A stretch of 64,000 bases of DNA from Saturnia japonica (GCA_033032175.1 CM065328.1:7564690-7628689); one strand, 5' to 3'. Shown: positions 44,100-56,689, counted from the first letter of the stretch. Made by a program: numbers and translations. The notes: generated by a model from the letters alone, not told the origin.

Positions 44100-45480
44100 G
44101 TATTTTTGTGTAAAAATCATTGAATTGAAGGAACAAAATATATAAGTATTAAAAATACCTTTATGAAAATCTAAAAGGCAAAAGTACCAATTAAGTAGTA
44201 AAGGCATTAGAAATACGGTCAAGATAGTTCTACTCGTATATCCCATACCAATTTAACTACAGCTTGAAGATAAACCTGTCAAGTTAGATAGCTACAAACA
44301 GAGAATCGGAGAATCAGTTCTATCTAAATTACACCAACTCGATACAGGTTGTTTAGCTACCAGCAACTTCCCACATTAATCTTGTCGCGCTGTTCCGGGA
44401 TACAATGAAATCAGTATTGATTGCTCGTGGTAACCTAGCCTCGGCTTGTATTTAGCTAATGACAAGATTGCGATTTGATAAGGCAAAGTTTTCCATAAAT
44501 ATTTTATTGATGTTATGAAACCAACAGATTTACTGTGACAATATAAAAATGTACATTGTACAATTATCTGTTCACGTACATTTTGTGCCAGATAGCTATT
44601 TTATCTTATTATATTTAATCTTAGATTTTACATTTTGTTCTCTTTCTGTCTGTTCCTTTGTATGTCTAGATTTAACTCAAAAACGACTTGAACGATTACC
44701 GGAAAGTATATTAAATTCCTCAATAGATAAACTATTAAAATTATTTAAAACCTCAATAAATAGAGTTTGCTGGTGGAACCGCAGGTACAATTAATCCAAT
44801 TATAATATTACAGTCTTGTAAATTAATATATCGACATCAACACTCTTTAACTAGTTTTTGTCTTTTCCAATTTACGTGATACAAGTGAAACTTCTTAAAA
44901 ACGGAGACGCGGATAGCTTAAACTGTGCATTAGAACACAATTTCTCCCTTCTCCTTCTCTCTACGTTATATCTTTCTTCTCTCTCATGTAACGAAATGTG
45001 TATAAGCGTGACGCGTTCTTGAAATTTCACTCTCAATTCTCGTCCAATTATCGAATCGCTGCCTTTCAATTAGAAATACTAGAAGTCGAATTTAAATCGA
45101 TTTACATTTTCCAATTTAAAAATAAACGAAGTAATCTCTCCATATTTACAGAACAGCCCCTTAACAAAGCCAACATCCATCAAAGGGAAGTGTTTCCAGC
45201 TCTTAAGGCAGACAAACAGTTGAACAAACTCCATCCGACTCTTTAAGACTTGATTCATCGCACTTTTGTTTGTTTTCTCTATAATATGTTACTGTTTATT
45301 TCTTTATTTTGGGAACAACGTAAAAGTAAAAGTAAATGCTGATTTTTGTATATTTAAAACGATAAATAGACCACCTATTTGCAATCCACAGGATTTGAAG
45401 AAAGTTGGAAACCCGTTACTAAGTGACTATCGATGCCCATAGACAAACTTGAAAGACTACTTCCCTTTTTTTATTTTTAA
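44100..45480. other. Non-coding stretch, family E fragment only
   Basis: At about 44640-44705 CTGTCTGTTCCTTTGTATGT with ATTTAACTCAAAAACGACTT is a reverse family E fragment. The rest has no gene or repeat that I recognise. Confidence 0.5.
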
Positions 45481-45484
45481 AAAG

Positions 45485-45635
45485 TTTTAAGGTATGTGCA
45501 CAATATCACCTGATGTTAAGTGACGATGTAGCCCAAGTTGATAGCATGCCAAGCCTAATAGGAAAACTGGTTCTCAAGTGCAGCTACCGGAACACACTCA
45601 GATGCTTGGCGATGGATTTTCAACCTGACCATTAT
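45485..45635 (-). repeat. Dispersed repeat family A, copy 7 (reverse)
   Basis: CACAATATCACCTGATGTTA, AGTGACGATGTAGCCCAAGT, TTGATAGCATGCCAAGCCTA, TTCTCAAGTGCAGCTACCGG and GGCGATGGATTTTCAACCTG. Well preserved over most of the family length. Confidence 0.65.
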
Positions 45636-45639
45636 GATA

Positions 45640-45815
45640 TGGTTTCATATTGATGTATTCCTTCACCAAAATCTCTTGCTGATTGGAAGAAAGATAATAG
45701 AGAAATCTCATTGAAAATTTCTCTCCACTTTGGGCCACCCGACTGGTGGATTACCAAGCGTTCATATGCTACGGTAGCCACTTACCATTAGGCGGGCCGT
45801 ATGCTTGTGTAACTC
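45640..45815 (+). repeat. Dispersed repeat family F-like tail
   Basis: TTTCTCTCCACTTTGGGCCA, CCCGACTGGTGGATTACCAA and CACTTACCATTAGGCGGGCC, then GTATGCTTGTGTAA. The last part resembles 20905-20940. A CCCGACTGGTG piece also occurs at about 19318. Confidence 0.5.
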
Positions 45816-45819
45816 ACGA

Positions 45820-46155
45820 CATTTGACACGATGTCTGTACACGCTATCTTTATAACGCGGTAAACCAAAATGAATTTAATAATTAGTAAATTATTATTAC
45901 GCAAAATTTCCCCCAACGCATTACTGTAGGAGTTTCTAAGAATTCATTTAGCTAGATTTAAAAGGATTTAAACACAGATCCCTGTGTACCACAGACACGG
46001 CATATCGACGACGGTATAATTAGTACCTATCAGAAGCAACGAATAGCGTTTCATTAACGACCCAAAATACTTCTAAAATGTGTGGTTTGAGTCATAAGCG
46101 ACAATGAAAGTGTTGAATTATTTTCAACTGAAAATCTTTGACCGTAAAATGCTTA
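45820..46155. other. Non-coding stretch, no gene seen
   Basis: Nothing recognised. Confidence 0.5.
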
Positions 46156-46159
46156 ATGT

Positions 46160-46475
46160 TAGTTGTTTGACGCGATCTTGATTTGTCTTATCATGGTTTT
46201 CATTTTAATTAATTCATAAACTTATTTGTCCTTATCATAATATAATTTTACGTGATATAGTTTGGTTATTATGCACAAGTAAAGCAGATTATAAAAAATA
46301 ACTAAGAACATGTATTTAAGTTTCCACAAAAACTCCCTGAACAGTTTTCATATGGGGGCAGCAATCTTATTAGAGCTATGATTGTAGATTACAGAATAAT
46401 AATTAAAAAAATATATTCATATAATGCTGGCAGTATTGTAGATCAACACAGTTAGGTACTATAAAAAAAAAATAG
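46160..46475 (+). repeat. Dispersed repeat family H, copy 3
   Basis: GACGCGATCTTGATTTGTCT, AATTAATTCATAAACTTATT, ATAATTTTACGTGATATAGT, TATGCACAAGTAAAGCAG, CACAAAAACTCCCTGAACAG, and ATGCTGGCAGTATTGTAGAT with CACAGTT correspond one for one with 23415-23735. Confidence 0.6.
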
Positions 46476-46634
46476 GCTTAATCCACGTCACTCTTCAGTT
46501 TAAATCTACACAGTGATTATAAAAAGTTTATGCTTGTACTATAAGGTTATTTTATATTACAACTAACTGTGCGTCAAAGGGTCCGTAAGTGTTTCTAACT
46601 ACGCAGTATTTTATTTTATTTTTACTCATATTAT

Positions 46635-47045
46635 TGACATATCTTATACTCTATCCCGTAACAATTTATACTTTCCGTGTACAAAATGTCATCAAAATCG
46701 GTTAGGAATTTTTTAGAAATTTGTTTTTTGCAATTCATAAAAGTAATATTGAAAATCGTTATGGAATAAAATATAATTCTCGTTTAACAAATATAATCAA
46801 AAAGAAGTTTAAGTAAAGAAGCATAAACTATCTGTGTAGCAAATTTCATACAAATCGGTTGAGCCGTTTTTGAGTTAAATCCGGATATACAAAAAACAGA
46901 CAAAAAGACATTAAAAGGTTATATTCGTGATTATTTTCCTTTATATAGTATGCCTATCGGGAAATTCAGAAAAAATAATACATATACAGAGATAATTACA
47001 GATTTATAGATATAATATAGTTGAAAGCAGACGGTTGCTAGTTTG
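46635..47045 (+). repeat. Dispersed repeat family E, long copy 2
   Basis: TATACTTTCCGTGTACAAAA, TCATCAAAATCGGTTAGGAA, GCCGTTTTTGAGTTAAATCC, GGATATACAAAAAACAGACA and CCTATCGGGAAATTCAGAAA. It ends near GACGGTTGCTAG at about 47030-47041. Confidence 0.6.
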
Positions 47046-47533
47046 TATAAAATGATTCTTTTCAAATAAAAGTAATAACCTAACATACTGATATAATTAA
47101 AAATAATGTCAACCCATCTTTATGCCTGATGGTTAAAAATTATTTAAACAATATGGGCCCTACAAAGGCATTTATGAAAGTTAAAAACGACTACCACCGA
47201 TGTGCTTATATATCGGAAACAACTTATTTGATTTATTTATTGATATGTTCTTATTTAAGAAGTTTCTCTAGTTAGGTTTTGGTATATTTTTGTTACATGA
47301 GATAATGTAAGGAGTAATAAAAGACATTAATAGTTAATCAAAACGAATCAAATGCCGTGGTGGTTCCGGCTTAGAATTGACCCCTCCATTTCTACCCGTG
47401 GATGTCGTAAGAGGCGACTAAGGGAAAAAAGCTAGGGAATGGGCAGCAGCATCCCCCACTTAAACAACAAAAAGCAATATCTGCGCTCGCCAACCCGCAT
47501 GCCCAGCGTGGCGAGAATGGGCAAATCCCCCCT

Positions 47534-47821
47534 ATGAAAACGACAAGAACGACCAGGCCCCCAGTCCCCGGCGGCCCCGCTATTCCTAGTTTCGGTAGCG
47601 GCTATGGTAACGGCGGGGCAGGGGGTGCTAAGAATCTCCGGAAGAGTTCCAGCTACCGACCCCCACGACAACTGGCCCTGGCAACATATAATAATCGCAC
47701 TTTGAGGACTGACGAGAAGATTGTCGAGCTGGAAGAGGAAATAGACAAGTTACACTGGGATCTTATAGGATTATCAGAAGTCCGAAGAGAGGGCGAGGAC
47801 ACGATAATCATGAAATCATGA
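47534..47821 (+). pseudogene. RTE ORF start: endonuclease N-terminus
   Basis: About 95 codons beginning with a Gly/Pro-rich leader, then LALATYNNRTLRTDEKI (endonuclease motif I with Asn) and WDLIGLSEVRREGED (active-site Glu). The start is not proven. The next part of the protein continues in another frame from about 47826, so a small insertion or deletion lies at about 47815-47830. Confidence 0.7.
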
Positions 47822-47825
47822 AAGA

Positions 47826-48566
47826 ATGAACTTGTTCTATTATAGGGAGGGCGACCAACAGTCCCTAGGTGGTGTCGGGTTTATCGTCCGGAAGTCTCTC
47901 ATTAACAACATCGTGACCATCGATGGTGTGTCGAGCAGGGTAGCGTACCTGATACTCAGAATATCTAAAAGATATTCGTTGAAGGTCATACAGGTTTACG
48001 CACCGACCTTGGCACACCCTGATGATGAAATGGAGGTTTTGTATGAGGACATTAGTAGGGCCATACATACCTCGAAAACCCACTTCACTGTTGTAATGGG
48101 AGACTTTAACGCAAATCTAGGCAAAAGAGATGGTGAAGAGTTGGGAGTGGGGCAATTTGGTTATGGGCAACGGAACCCTAGGGGCCAGAGGTTGGCCGAT
48201 TTTATGGAGAAAGAGGGACTCTTTATGATGAACTCTTTCTTCCAGAAGCCACCTCATAGGAAATGGACCTGGATGAGCCCCGATGGTTCCACGAAAAATG
48301 AGATAGACTTCATCATGACCACGAAGAGACAAATATTCAATGATGTCACTGTGATCCACAGAGTGAAAACCGGCAGTGATCACCGAATGGTTAGAGGCAC
48401 ATTGAATATCAATTTAAAAATAGAAAGGTCTCGCCTGATGAAGTCTACGCTCCGACCCTCTAATGCTCAACTCCAAAACCCCGAGAGCTTTCAACTCGAA
48501 TTGAAAAACCAATTCGATTGCCTAGTTAGTTGCGTCTCCATAGATGATATTAGTAATAGGTGGTAG
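47826..48566 (+). pseudogene. RTE endonuclease, main part
   Basis: About 246 codons: GGVGFIVRKSLINNI, VIQVYAPTLAHPDDE, FTVVMGDFNANLGKRDGEE (Asp/Asn of the active site), RKWTWMSPDGSTKNEIDFIM, and TGSDHRMVRGTLNI (the SDH motif). All endonuclease motifs of the EEP family are present after the N-terminal piece. The frame is lost near 48560, before the linker to RT. Confidence 0.8.
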
Positions 48567-49245
48567 AAACTGTCTATGCGGTTGGGTCCAAGTTCTTTAA
48601 AACTCACCGTAGCAATAGGACTCAAAAGATATCAGATCAAACCCGAAATCTCATGGCGGATCGGCGTGGTATGGCGTTGCAGTCTTCCGATGACGCTAAG
48701 TCCTATAGGCAGCTCAATAGATCTATTCATAAATCCTTGCAACACGATGTCCGGTCTTACAATACCAAAAGTATTAAAGAGACGATAGAGCGGAATAAAG
48801 GCTCCAAAGTGTTCGCAAGGAATGCATCTATTGGGCAGAGCCAGTTGACGAAGCTGGAAATGGACGATGACAGCGTAGCGTCTACCAAGCCAGAGGTATT
48901 AAGGGAGATCGCAAGGTTCTATGGGTAGTTATATACCTCGTCAACTAAGCCTGTTACCAGCCCGGCTAAAGATCCGAGAGCCGAGCTGACCCGACACTAT
49001 ACCGAAGATATCCCCGACATCACCCTGTACGAGATTAGGATGGCCCTTAAGCAGTTAAGAACAACAAGGCGCCGGGTGATGACGGAATTACATCAGAGCT
49101 TCTTAAAGCGGGTGGAACACCGGTACTTAAGGTCCTGCAGAAGCTCTTTAATTCCGTTATACTCGAGGGTAAAACGCCGGAAACGTGGGGCGGCAGCGTG
49201 GTGGTCCTCTTCTTCAAGAAAGGTGATAAAACCTTATTGAAGAAC
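48560..49245 (+). pseudogene. RTE linker and N-terminal RT fingers, broken
   Basis: One frame runs from 48560, interrupted by a TAG at 48926-48928, and continues with a segment ending [14 protein letters not shown]. Near 49055 the frame slips, and a [24 protein letters not shown] block follows in the next frame, with [11 protein letters not shown] close to 49240. These are RT motifs 0-2 of RTE elements. A second slip near 49245 joins to the following block. Confidence 0.7.
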
Positions 49246-49259
49246 TATCGCCCATCTCG

Positions 49260-50513
49260 TTGCTGAGCCATGTTTATAAGCTGTTTTCGAGGGTCATCAC
49301 GAATCGTCTCGAGCACAAGTTTGATGACTTCCAGCCTCCCGAACAAGCCGGTTTCCGAAAAGGCTTTAGCACCGTAGACCACATCTATACGCTGCGGCAG
49401 ATTATACAGAAGACTGAGGAGTATAATCTGCCTTTATGCCTAGCGTTCGTGGACTACCAAAAAGCCTTTGATTCGGTCGAAACTTGGGCAGTGTTGCAGT
49501 CTCTCCAGCGGTGCCGTATTGACTATCGATATATCGAAGTGTTGAATTGCTTGTACAACAACGCCACCATGTCAGTCCGAGTACAGGAGCAGTGCACGAA
49601 GGCAATTCCTTTGAGAAGAGGCGTTAGACAGGGAGACGTAATATCTCCGAAATTGTTTACCGCCGCTCTAGAGGACGCATTCAAGCTCCTGGAATGGCAA
49701 GGACTCGGCATCAATGTTAATGGCGAGTACATCACTCACCTTCGATTTGCTGACGACATCGTAGTCATGGCAGAATCGCTGGAAGATCTTGGCACAATGC
49801 TCGATGGCCTTGATAAAGTCTCTCAACAGGTGGGCCTTAAAATGAACATGGACAAGACGAAAATCATGTCGAATGTCCATGTGGTGCCCACCCCAGTATC
49901 AGTTGGGAACTCTTGTTTAGAAGTAGTTGAAGAATATGTCTACCTGGGACAAACAGTCCAGTTAGGTAGGTCCAACTTTGAAAAAGAGGTCAGTCGACGA
50001 ATCCAACTCGGCTGGGCAGCGTTCGGGAAACTGCGCGACGTCTTCTCGTCCAAAATACCTCAGTGCCTCAAGACGAAAGTCTTTGACCAGTGTGTGTTGC
50101 CAGTGATGACATACGGCACAGAGACGTGGTCGCTCACTGTGGGCCTCATAAGAAAACTCAAGGTCGCTCAGCGAGCTATGGAGAGGGCTATGCTTGGTGT
50201 TTCTCTACGAGATCGAATCAGAAATGAGGAGATCCGTAGACAAACTAAGGTCACCGACATAGCCAAAAGGATTAGCAAGTTGAAGTGGCAGTGGGCGGGG
50301 CACATAGTTCGGAGAACTGACGGCCGTTGGGGCAGAAAGGTTCTCGAGTGGAGACCACGCACTGGAAAGCGCAGCGTAGGACGGCCCCCCACTAGATGGA
50401 AAGACGACATAATAAAGGTCGCTGGGAGCCGTTGGGTGCAGGCCGCACAAGATCGGTCGCTCTGGAGATCTATGGGGGAGGCCTATGTTCAGCAGTGGAC
50501 GTCCTGCGGCTGA
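49260..50513 (+). pseudogene. RTE reverse transcriptase and C-terminal domain
   Basis: 417 open codons to the stop at 50511-50513. Motifs: LFSRVITNRLEHKF, EQAGFRKGFSTVDHI, LCLAFVDYQKAFDSVETW (motif A), LRRGVRQGDVISPKLFTAAL (motif B), LRFADDIVVMAE (motif C, FADD), VGLKMNMDKTKIM, YVYLGQTVQLG, MTYGTETWSL, WAGHIVRRTDGRW, and the tail EAYVQQW near the end. No catalytic residue appears lost in this part. The beginning is the broken piece, so the protein would still not be made whole. Confidence 0.85.
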
Positions 50514-50534
50514 AATGATGATGATGATGAATCA

Positions 50535-51635
50535 AAAACTGTAGTAACCTCGTTCTTTTGTAATATGCAGTCTTATAAGTTAAATACGAAATAATGTAAC
50601 ATGGTAAATAAAAAGTACAAGATAACAATAACTAAAGATTAATATTTATCTAACTTTTATATTTAAATTACAATTTATTCATACTAGTATTAAGTGGGCA
50701 ACTCTTTTATATATATACATTATATATGTTTTCTTGGAAACGCATCCAAGGATTTGGATGAAATTTTTAGTTATAAATAATGTCTAACATTCCAGGTTTA
50801 CCTTGATAGATTTCTTTTGTAAGACACCGAGCACTTTGGATATTTATAAATAAAATGAAAAGTATTTCGGTTGTATTTACGTGGACTTACGACATGTAAA
50901 ACATTACAAAGTTTTTGTCGTCGTTAGTAATAACTATAATAATTAGATAGTCCCTAAAGCTTAGAATCGCAAACACAGCTCCAGTTAAAATAAATATCAG
51001 AACATATTTAAATAAATAACGAAATAGATAGCTACTCGATTAGATATATACCTATGAAGAAACGCTTATATTTTATCAGGAACTTCGCAACTTATATAAA
51101 GCCAAAAAAGAACATGGAAAATTCTTTACGCTGCACGAATTTAACAAGCAGATATTATACGCGTTCTATTTCAGGTGAAAGTAACAAAGTAAGATTTCCG
51201 TGAAATAATAACATCAATCAAATAACAAAAATGAGAAAAGATTGACATAAAACTTGCTAAGGAAAAATAATCGAAAAATGTACACACATTATTCAAAGCT
51301 TGTAGTATTATAGAATATAAAGATGGCTATCAACATTACTATATATAGGTATTATATCACCATACGCATTCTGGTCGGTTTACGAGTGTCGAAGGAATAG
51401 CCCGAATTATATAGTATCTCGGTGCTATCGTAAAAAATACTACTTCTATAAAATGTCAGCTTGATCTCACAGTTGGACAGAGTAATGGATAAAAGTTGGA
51501 TATTTATATTTTTATCAATACTCTGAATAAGTTGTATTATTGTAGGTACTACATTTTACTACGCAGTAATTATTTTCATCCCGTAATTTTATTTGTAATC
51601 ATATGAGTGCTGATTAATATAATCCTATCCATTGA
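50535..51635. other. Non-coding AT-rich stretch, no gene seen
   Basis: Nothing recognised. Confidence 0.5.
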
Positions 51636-51639
51636 TGAA

Positions 51640-51915
51640 GGACATCTCCCTACTTCTCGTGTACAATTTTCATGAAAATTGGTTAAGAATTATCAAAACC
51701 TTTACTATTTAAAAAAATCTGAAATTTTTGTTGACGATTTTTCTAGCCTATCAATTATGAAATCACGTATACAGTCCGTTTATGAAATTTTTAAATTTTG
51801 TGTTTTGTTTTAATAATGTTGAACAATATTTTTGTCAATCCTTAAAGCCTATGAATGACTTATACTTTATCCCGTATACAAAATTTCATTAAAATCAGTA
51901 ATTTTAAAAAAAGTA
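51640..51915 (+). repeat. Dispersed repeat family E, two degenerate fragments
   Basis: AATTTTCATGAAAATTGGTT with AAGAATTATC at 51665, and ACTTATACTTTATCCCGTAT then ACAAAATTTCATTAAAATCA at 51858-51898. Confidence 0.5.
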
Positions 51916-51919
51916 GTAA

Positions 51920-54220
51920 AAGAATTTGATGTCATTTTCCAAACTTTCTATATATATTTTTCTATATATATCTATTTCTACATGTTTCTATATTTTAGAC
52001 CATATAAATTGTCAATAATATGAGTTATAATAAAATTACGGTATATAAGTAATTACTGCGTAACAAACGCGTGCGGAGCCGCGGGCATACTGCTAGTGCA
52101 ATAATAAAATACATAAATAAATGTCCACGAGATTTCCTTAATTTAAAATGGATAGTGGGTTTCAAGATGATTATGTTGGGAGACAACGATGATTACATAA
52201 ATACCGACGATGAAATAAGTTTTCATCTTGCAAATGGTAGCAGGCTAAGCCAGAATTGAAATTTATTGAGCTATGGCTGTTTCAGAGAAACGGCCGTGTG
52301 TTTCATGTGAATACATGTCTTTTCTAATGCTTTCATTTCTCTACTTCCCCGGCACTGCTTGACTCTATCATATGATGTTTTATGGGTATCACCAGATTGC
52401 GGTTGAGAAACCCTTTCTAACCATATACGAATTATATATTTTGATTTGGCTTTTTAACGAGTATAAACTGGTATTGTATAAAGTTTTCTTAATTTTCAAC
52501 TATTCAAAACTAACGTTCTGTATACGCAATCGATATATTTTGACGAAAACTGTCAGTGGAAAATAAAAACATACATGATAGCTTCTCCGAGTCATAATAT
52601 TATATTCAAAATGGAAATTGTGACGCCGCGAAACGACCTCCAAATTGCGGCGCATCTCCCTATCCCGTACGCATTGTATCACACCCCTCGCTCTACGTAA
52701 CTAATTCTACGATCTTTTAAATATCGAGAGGTGTACTTAAATTTTGAATGTACAGACATGTAGCTGCAAAACCTACATTACCTGTATCTCTCGATTTTGT
52801 TATCATCAGTTTTTGAGAATTACCTCCCACAATAGAAGCAGTTTTAATAAATGTTCTACCTCTTCACATTATTACATCACCTGCTGTCATATGAGATAGT
52901 GTTCAAATGTTAATCATTTTATATGAAAAATTTTAATCGAAAAAGTTTATGATTTAGAACACAGCAAAATGCCACGGGCTGGTGATGAATACTTCATTAC
53001 TACGGAAATAGGGCGAAGGTTGCCTTTTCATACGCTTTGTAACGTTTTTATTTACGAACATTACGCTCAATGTGTTACTGTCGATACGAATTCCGCGGGA
53101 ATCCGGAATTCCTCATTCAAAAGGATGGAAACATTAATTGTGTGAGCGAATTTAAATTGGGAATACTTCCACTTCTTTGCCACGTTCACTTTGATTTTTA
53201 ATGATTTATATTCAGATCACTTTGCTAATTTTCTTTTTTTCTATTTTGTACTTTTTCTAATTTCCCTTTATAGGGTTCGATAATACGTCTGTCCTACTCT
53301 AGACTACTACATAGCAATTACCTCTGTAAATGATAGTTTCTGATCTTCAAGGTAAAAATGGTAACTTAAAATTAATAACTCTGTGGTACATCATTGCCAG
53401 CACTAGTGCTATCTAGCATTATCTTACTAAGCACTTAATTTTTGTATCAGGATACTAATCTATTGCAAATCATCTTTTGATATGTTCTAACAGCTGCACT
53501 TGAGAATTATCTACAGATTACATTTGGAGGAGAAGAGTTAGTTACCTTAGCAAGCTTTAGCAACATTTAATCTTTGCTAAATTTCAAGTTAGGTTTAACA
53601 CAAGTTTTGATATCTTCAAAGAAACCTACAGTTTATTTAAAAAAAAACGTATGCAGTAAATACTAGGCTGAAGCTGACGGTGAAATCAAAAGGAAAGTAT
53701 TGTGACACAGAGTCAGAAAACACAAACTACAAAGGTCTGTGTAATAATTGCACCCGTAGGCAAGCCTTTGAAACTAGACAACTGGGACTTGTGAACTCAG
53801 CTGGTTTTCGACTACTTTATTCGTTCATATTTATTTATTAGTATAAAACATTACTGGTATGAAATCAAGATCTATAATCGCTAATTACTACAAATGCTAT
53901 GTTTGCAAAAGTACAATGTAATATTTGTGTGTCTATTCTTCTATATCTTTATTTAAATTCAATTTATATTGTTCCGTTTTTAATATGAGTGTCATTTATG
54001 CCACTTACACATAAATTAGCAATCCACCCTGGCTTTTCACGGGTAGCAGCGTTTAATATATGCCCACATTTAAGAGCAATAATTCCATAATACATAATAT
54101 TATAGCTCTATTGGTTTACACGGCGCACATTAGTAAATCTTCCAGTCGGCATGCTTTTTTCCGTTGTCTTTAACAATCATCTTTATATTTTAATCACATT
54201 ACAAAAAATCTACAGAATTA
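51920..54220. other. Non-coding stretch, no gene seen
   Basis: About 2.3 kb without a gene. A GC-richer patch at about 52618-52690 (GACGCCGCGAAACGACCTCC onwards) has no match here. A TAACAGCTGCACTTGAGAAT at about 53489 may be a scrap of family A. Confidence 0.5.
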
Positions 54221-54224
54221 TAGA

Positions 54225-54315
54225 CCTTAACCTTGCTCATGAATTACTCCGTCCATTGATGGAAACTTTATGAAAATCCATTCAGTAGTTGAGTTTACCG
54301 CATAGACGCATAGAT
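54225..54315 (+). repeat. Family E fragment
   Basis: TACTCCGTCCATTGATGGAA and TGAAAATCCATTCAGTAGTT, then GCATAGATAGACGCG. A weak match to the right half of family E-like repeats. Confidence 0.35.
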
Positions 54316-54479
54316 AGACGCGGGGAGACTGTTAAAACTAATGGAGCAACGAACATGTTATTTGTCAACTTTAGAGAAATTATATGTTATCACTTGCACT
54401 TTCCTTCACTCTTACCTCGGCCAACATAAGAATACAGAGATCACGCCATCTGTGGTTTCTAATAAGAAACAATGCAAAA

Positions 54480-54713
54480 CGTTATGCCGCGGGTGGTGGC
54501 GCTAGTTATCGGGGGTATGAAGAAAAAAATACGTGTTCGCGAGCTGACTACTGAGCTCCGTAAAATAAATAAAAAAAGGTCTCATCTATACTTTAATGGG
54601 GCTCCATTACCATCCCATCCTAAGTGCTGTGAGGAACTATAAATTTACAACTGGATACTGCAACTGCAACTTAATCAAAGGGATCAAGGCGACGTGTATC
54701 AAAGGCCGAGGTA
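54480..54713 (+). other. Exon-like stretch ending in a splice donor (weak)
   Basis: A less AT-rich block ending AAAGGCCGAG followed by GTAAGTTTT, a good match to the donor consensus at 54714. I could not identify an acceptor, a start codon or a conserved frame, and one such site is expected by chance in a window this long. Confidence 0.15.
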
Positions 54714-54724
54714 AGTTTTATACA

Positions 54725-55860
54725 TAACCTTTCCCGATACGTTTCTCCCACGTGCAAGTTGTCCAGAGTTCAAATTCCATCAGAATAAATTCACTGGTTA
54801 AAGACTTCCGGTCTATCAAGACGATCGGTCAAGTCTCACCAGTATAAAAAACTTATGCTGCAAAATAAAATGCAGATGTGAATTCTGAAATGCAACAGTG
54901 TACATAAATAAATTCTTTGGAGAGATAATACTGAAGTCTAAAACTATATCACCTACGTACAAGCTTGTATATAATAAACCTACCTATGAGATAATATTAT
55001 TAATCATATCACTTCATTCTAGGGTTTTTAAACTATCACAAATTAAATCGTTTTGAGATGTTACGTATACATAGACCTCCCTAGTTCTTACTTTAAATAA
55101 CGTTTCAGTTATTTGTATATATTTAGATATCTGGTGTAAAAATATAGCATATTCTTTCCAAATAAATAGTGCTGCATTCAAACTAGCTACATAACATAAT
55201 TTGTTTCTCGAACGCTACAGGCATTTCAGCGTCGCCCTGTAAATTTGAACGACCTCTAAACAACGCGAACTAACGAAGGTAATTTTATATTCTCTAGGGT
55301 TATAACCATCATTACTGCCAGTTTAATGGTCTACGATGAAACCTGCGACATTCTTGTTGCTTCCAAAATGCACTCTGTAATAACATTTACGAGTTCACCA
55401 TCAAACTGGCTTATAAGGCAATTATTGAGTCTAAGTACTTACTCAAAATTAACTGACCAAAATTTTGCATTGTTTTATTATAATTTGTTGGCTATTGTTT
55501 ACCTTTGTCATTTTGCATTCACTGGTTATCGTTTACTTGTGTGTTATTTTGTATAATGGAAGTAACCGTATATAATTTTGAGCGATGTTTTAGAAATCCT
55601 ACATTGGTAGGTAGCGTGTCTTTATGGTTAATATTTGTTAAAATAAGCTCAACCATAGATACTATGCAACCTTGTTAATGTCTGTTTAAAAAAATTAAAA
55701 ATAATATTATTCTCTGTCAATGTCTTGTACAACCGATGTTTTATTTAATTGTTTAATCCGAAATAATCTAAGTTCTTTCAATAATTATTAAGAATATTAA
55801 ATCAGTAATCAGTTAAATCAGTAGCTGAGTATATATTGGCTGATTCCAAAACTGGATAAA
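54725..55860. other. Non-coding AT-rich stretch, no gene seen
   Basis: Nothing recognised. A 76-codon frame at 55326 has no recognisable features. Confidence 0.5.
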
Positions 55861-55869
55861 CCTAAAGAG

Positions 55870-56262
55870 AATCACGTGGATGGGTTTATGGGTATTAGAC
55901 GCTATCCAGTTAGGTCCAGACCCCTACAACCTCAGGGTTGTCAGGGATGTTCAATTACATTTTTAAAACTGAGACACCCAAGCCAACCTCACCTGCTGTA
56001 ATCAGTATCGTTAATACGAACGAGGAGATGGCAACAGCGGAGTGGTAGGACTGTTTAGTCAGACTGGGTCGCGATTACAGTGGTGTAAAGTCCGTCATAG
56101 TGACTTGCTTTTGCGTGTCGCGTTTCAGGATAATCCTATGTATATCCAGTTAAATTAATGCAGTTGTCATTGCAGCAGCGACCGTCGATGGATTACGATC
56201 TCTCAGGTGGTCACCGTTGTGTTAAGATGGTACTGTGGTTACCATCAGGTACAGTACCGTCA
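55870..56262 (+). repeat. Dispersed repeat family B, copy 2 (longer)
   Basis: The part 56025-56262 matches 5455-5690: GAGTGGTAGGACTGTTTAGT, AAAGTCCGTCATAGTGACTT, GCGACCGTCGATGGATTACG, then TGGTTACCATCAGG. The left part (55870-56024) has no counterpart at 5.4 kb, so the family may be longer than copy 1. Confidence 0.65.
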
Positions 56263-56264
56263 AT

Positions 56265-56685
56265 TTGCTAAGCTATTATAAAAAAAAACCGCTTGATCTC
56301 TGGATATACCCCTAGCAGATCACGAAAAATTGGTTGAAATTTCGTCTGCGTCATATAAGAGAGATAGAGAGAGAGTGGCTCGTAGGCACTGTATTATTAG
56401 GTGCCACCCACCTCCCTATTACACATTATCATCATTGTACATAATAAAAATGCGCTCACGATACTTGGTCATTAATTTGCTACCGAGTTATTTTAAAACT
56501 ATTGTATCTCCTAATATATTCTTTTAAATCAATTACTGTAAATGGTAATTTTGTTCAAAATTAAATACTTGTGATGAATAACATATTTATTTCGATAAGG
56601 ATTAGTACTAGGATAGTATTAGTACCAGTATTTCGATTACGATTAGGATTAGTACCATAAAAAAGGTCATATTGAGTAAACTTTA
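56265..56685. other. Non-coding stretch, no gene seen
   Basis: Short degenerate GATTAGTACTAGGA- and GATTAGTACC-type repeats at 56598-56660. Otherwise nothing recognised. Confidence 0.5.
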
Positions 56686-56689
56686 AAAC

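Larger units (their letters stand above)
47345..50530 (+). mobile_element. RTE-clade LINE, near full length, decayed
   Basis: Begins near CAAATGCCGTGGTGGTTCCG and has a short 5' region with TGGATGTCGTAAGAGGCGAC, familiar from RTE-type elements of insects. A single ORF (endonuclease then RT) follows, then a short (ATG)n tail (50514-50528). The frame changes near 47821, 48560, 49055 and 49245, and there is a stop at 48926-48928, so the protein is broken into five pieces. The last piece (RT plus C-terminus) is still 417 codons. GC is clearly higher than the flanks, as expected of a transposon insertion. Confidence 0.85.

Noticed and set aside
48117..48383. Minus-strand frames across 47.8-50.5 kb
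   Set aside because: All are antisense to the RTE endonuclease and RT, which carry clear motifs on the plus strand.
54700..54720. GAG followed by GTAAGT, as a second host exon
   Set aside because: One strong donor sequence is expected by chance in a window of this length, and no acceptor, frame or promoter goes with it. Kept only as a weak feature.
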